Shown: positions 61,510-64,000 of the stretch, one piece after another
How the letters are laid out: each line of letters opens with the position of its first letter
How positions within the stretch are numbered: position 1 is the stretch's first letter
DNA from: Ruania alkalisoli
Lineage (GTDB): Bacteria; Actinomycetota; Actinomycetes; Actinomycetales; Beutenbergiaceae
Assembly: GCF_014960965.1 (NCBI RefSeq)
Contig: NZ_CP063169.1
Coordinates: 2,327,581 to 2,391,580 of the forward strand
Length of the DNA stretch: 64,000 nt
Direction of reading: 5' to 3'
The notes under the pieces: generated by a model
Databases searched by the model: none
Seen by the model: the letters and a program-made list of their open reading frames with translations, nothing else
Told to the model about the DNA's origin: nothing
Position numbers and translations under genes: made by a program

Positions 61510-64000
61510 GCGGCACCGGGACCCTCCTTGATGCCGCCGGGGCCCCGATGGGGCAGTGGCGGCTGGTCGAGGTGCAGCTGGCGAACTGGGGCACCTTCGA
61601 TGGCGCGATCTATCGTGTTCCCGTGGCGCGCCGGGGCCACCTGATCACCGGGCCGTCGGGGTCGGGCAAGTCGTCCCTGCTCGACGCGATCGCAGCGGTG
61701 CTCACCCCTGACAAGTGGTTGCGGCTCAATCAAGCCGCGCAGGGGCCGGGAAGCCGTGACAGCCAGCGGACGCTGCTGACGTACATCCGGGGTGCCTGGA
61801 GCCGCACTGTCGATGAGACCGAGGACCGCATCGTCAGCGCCTACCTGCGGCCACGTGCCACTTGGAGCGGCATTGTGTTGAGGTTCGATGACGGTGCCGG
61901 TCAGGTCTTTTCACTGTGCCGTCTGTTCTTCCTCCGCTCCACCGCAACCGCTGCCGCCGACATCAACGATCTGTGCATGCTTGAGCGGTCCGCGGTGGAT
62001 CTGCGTGACCTTGAGCCCTTCGCGAGTTCCGGTCTGGAGACACGCAAGGCGCAGCAGAACTGGCCAGACGCGGTCGTCACGAGCAACCACGGTCACGGTC
62101 GGTTCTATGCGCGTCTGCGATCCACCTTCGGCATTGCAAACGAGACTGCTCTTCAACTACTACACAAGACCCAGTCAGCGAAGAGCCTCGACAGCTTGGA
62201 CCAGCTCTTCCGCGATTACATGCTGGAGCGTCCCGCGACCTTCGATCTCGCTCAGACGGCCGTGGATCAGTTCGGGGAGCTCAGGGACGCTCACGATCGG
62301 GTGGTCCAGCTGAGGCAACAACGAGACCATCTCTTGAAGCTGCGGATCCATACCGAGAGGTATAACGCCGCGCGTGCCGCGGCCGCCGAGGCGCGACTGC
62401 TGATCGACGCGGTGGAGCCCTACCAGCGGCGTCGGAGTCTCGACCTCGCAACAGCTGAACTTGATGAGTTGAATGAGCGTCTGGTGGTTCTGCGGATCGA
62501 GACGGAGAAGGCCGAACAGGCCTACCTCGATGCCGACACAGCCTGGGACGCGGCGAACAAGCAGGCGCTGCAGCTCGGCGGCGACCAGGCAAATCACCTC
62601 CGCGACCGCATTCGCGCAGCCGAGCAAAACGTCGAGGACGTGCGCAACCGCTGGAAGAGGTTTGCCACCGATCTTGAGAACGCAGGGATCGAGAGCGCAC
62701 CGGAGGACGCGACGACGTTCGCGGAGCTGATGTGCGCCATCGAGGAGATGCTGGGAGACGGCGCGACCGTCGCCGGACCGTCGCACGAGCAACTGGAACG
62801 TCTCTCGAAAGCTCGGCGGGAACACCGACGTCTCGAACGCGCGGTGACATCGCTACGGTCAACGGGCAGCACGGTCCCCGATCACTTGCTATCCATCCGT
62901 ACCATGCTCGCCGAAGAATTGTCCGTCCCCTCGACGGCGCTCCCCTTCGCAGCCGAGCTGATTGAGGTCGACCCCTTCTACTCGGCATGGACCGGTGCCA
63001 TCGAACGGGTGCTTCGGCCCCTCGCGCTGACCTTGCTCGTTCGTTCCGAACACCTCCGGCAGGTTCGGCGCTGGGTTGACGCCCACCGCATCCCAGGGCG
63101 ATTGGTATTCGAAGAGGTGGCGGCAGAGTCTCCCCCGCCGCGTCCCGCCCGCAGTGACAACTCGCTCGTCAACCGGGTGCGGGTCAGTCCGGGACCTTTC
63201 GCTGCGTGGCTCTCCGGGCAACTTTCCGAGCGCTATGACTTCGCCTGCGTCGACTCACCCGACCTGCTTGACAGCCACGTCCGGGCCGTAACCATCAACG
63301 GACAGGTCAAAGCCTCGCGGACCCGCTACGAGAAGGACGACCGCCAGGCGATCGACGACCGCGGCCATTGGGTGCTCGGAGACCGTGAGGCGAAGCTGGA
63401 AGCTCTTGTCCGACAACTCACCGCGGCGGCGAGCGAGCTCGCTGACGCGGCTGGTGTCGTCGAGCGAATCGCCGAGGCGCAGGGAGAAGCCCAGAAGCGC
63501 CGAGGCATCCTTGAGACGCTCCGTGGTCGTCATTGGCACGATCTCGACAACCAGTCAGCAACCCAGGCAGTCCGCACCCTGCAGGAACAGCTCAGTGACC
63601 TCACCCGAGACGACAGCGATCTGATCGCAGCCATCCAGGCTGAGGAACGTGCCCGGGCCGCTCGCAAAGCTGCTGGTGACGATCGGGTCCAAACTCAAGT
63701 CAGCCTGTCGAGCTCGGAGAGCACTGCAGAGGAACTGGCAGGACTCATCGGAAGAATCAAGGCCGACCTGGCCTCAGGGACTGTCCCAGCGTTGAACGAG
63801 ACTACTACTGCGGCACTGAACGAGCGGTTCCGTTCCGTGCGCCGCAACGTGACGCGCGATGTCATCGGCGAGATCGGGCAACAGGTCACACGTCGCCTAG
63901 GCCAGGAGCGGGATGATGCCTTGCGGGATGAGAGGAAGGCGGGCGAGGAATTGGTCTCGCTGGCCACGCAGTTCAACGGGCGCTGGCCCGCAGCGGCTAT
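61506..64000 (+). CDS. jetC: Wadjet protein JetC (SMC/MukB-like ATPase), cut by the window end
   Basis: Open frame from the GTG at 61506 to the right edge, about 831 codons. Starts with QWRLVEVQLANWGTFDGAIYRVPVARRGHLITGPSGSGKSSLLDAIAAVLTP: the ATPase head with Walker A GPSGSGKSS near residue 55-63 and the NWGTF motif of MukB/SbcC-like proteins. Long coiled coils follow from about residue 270, with a globular (hinge-like) part around 480-600. The signature and Walker B lie beyond the window. JetC is the motor that loops DNA; the nuclease JetD should be encoded next. Confidence 0.9.
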   Translation, partial: MSGTGTLLDAAGAPMGQWRLVEVQLANWGTFDGAIYRVPVARRGHLITGPSGSGKSSLLDAIAAVLTPDKWLRLNQAAQGPGSRDSQRTLLTYIRGAWSRTVDETEDRIVSAYLRPRATWSGIVLRFDDGAGQVFSLCRLFFLRSTATAAADINDLCMLERSAVDLRDLEPFASSGLETRKAQQNWPDAVVTSNHGHGRFYARLRSTFGIANETALQLLHKTQSAKSLDSLDQLFRDYMLERPATFDLAQTAVDQFGELRDAHDRVVQLRQQRDHLLKLRIHTERYNAARAAAAEARLLIDAVEPYQRRRSLDLATAELDELNERLVVLRIETEKAEQAYLDADTAWDAANKQALQLGGDQANHLRDRIRAAEQNVEDVRNRWKRFATDLENAGIESAPEDATTFAELMCAIEEMLGDGATVAGPSHEQLERLSKARREHRRLERAVTSLRSTGSTVPDHLLSIRTMLAEELSVPSTALPFAAELIEVDPFYSAWTGAIERVLRPLALTLLVRSEHLRQVRRWVDAHRIPGRLVFEEVAAESPPPRPARSDNSLVNRVRVSPGPFAAWLSGQLSERYDFACVDSPDLLDSHVRAVTINGQVKASRTRYEKDDRQAIDDRGHWVLGDREAKLEALVRQLTAAASELADAAGVVERIAEAQGEAQKRRGILETLRGRHWHDLDNQSATQAVRTLQEQLSDLTRDDSDLIAAIQAEERARAARKAAGDDRVQTQVSLSSSESTAEELAGLIGRIKADLASGTVPALNETTTAALNERFRSVRRNVTRDVIGEIGQQVTRRLGQERDDALRDERKAGEELVSLATQFNGRWPAAA

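Noticed and set aside
1-64000. tRNA genes, rRNA genes and CRISPR arrays
   Set aside because: No T-loop motifs in non-coding stretches, no rRNA, and no regularly spaced short repeats with unique spacers were seen; the only tandem repeats are the 246-bp coding repeats and the 21-bp pair.

Overview
The window is high-GC actinobacterial chromosome, most likely from the order Micrococcales. Three things point there: a SigA/HrdB-type primary sigma factor, an actinobacterial bcc-aa3 respiratory gene set (ctaC/D/F, ctaE-qcrCAB), and many actinobacterial families of unknown function (DUF4192, DUF3043, DUF4191, an Rv2175c-like protein). The genus cannot be fixed from sequence alone. From about 1 to 46.35 kb the gene order resembles the Mycobacterium tuberculosis Rv2173-Rv2220 segment as I remember it: polyprenyl synthase, Rv2175c-like protein, PASTA/PknL-like kinase, class II DAHP synthase, fadD15-like ligase, DnaQ-UvrC-like fusion, trpD, ctaE-qcrCAB, ctaCDF, erpA, glycerate kinase, DUF3043, pepA, lpd-dlaT, TIGR01777 epimerase, lipB-lipA, DUF4191, RDD protein, glnA.

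Core region. At 1-11 kb: sigA (cut by the left edge), a universal stress protein, a DUF4192 protein, a polyprenyl diphosphate synthase, a LysM/SLT cell-wall hydrolase with near-identical 246-bp repeats, a PASTA Ser/Thr kinase, a molybdopterin oxidoreductase and DAHP synthase. At 11-18.7 kb: PPi-type phosphofructokinase, acyl-CoA ligase, exonuclease/GIY-YIG fusion, a stand-alone Lrp sensor domain, and trpD translationally coupled to a degenerate receiver protein. At 18.9-27.7 kb: the cytochrome bc1 and aa3 genes, interrupted by sodA and a decayed IS110 transposase. At 27.8-35.8 kb: FKBP lipoprotein, erpA, glycerate kinase, aldo/keto reductase, pyrD, two small membrane proteins and leucyl aminopeptidase. 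At 35.9-46.35 kb: a lipoate-centred cluster (E3, E2, lipB, lipA) with a membrane pseudokinase, then glnA behind a candidate GlnR operator.

Accessory region. Immediately after the glnA terminator (about 46.45 kb) the character changes to a genomic island that runs past the right edge. It holds a second DUF4192 gene, small unknown genes, a DprA-like gene, and an IS3-family element whose right terminal repeat is split by an intact IS110-family element. A frameshifted unknown gene follows. Then comes a leftward three-gene operon (OLD-family TOPRIM ATPase, a 103-residue protein, and a PHP-domain ABC ATPase of the TrlF type) in which every junction is a 4-base GTGA overlap. Divergent from it is a type I Wadjet operon, jetA-jetB-jetC, with jetC cut by the window end and jetD expected beyond it.

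Regulation. Many core genes have a TANNNT -10 element 5-8 bases before the start codon and no Shine-Dalgarno, which suggests leaderless transcripts; this was used to choose several starts. No tRNA, rRNA or CRISPR array was found.
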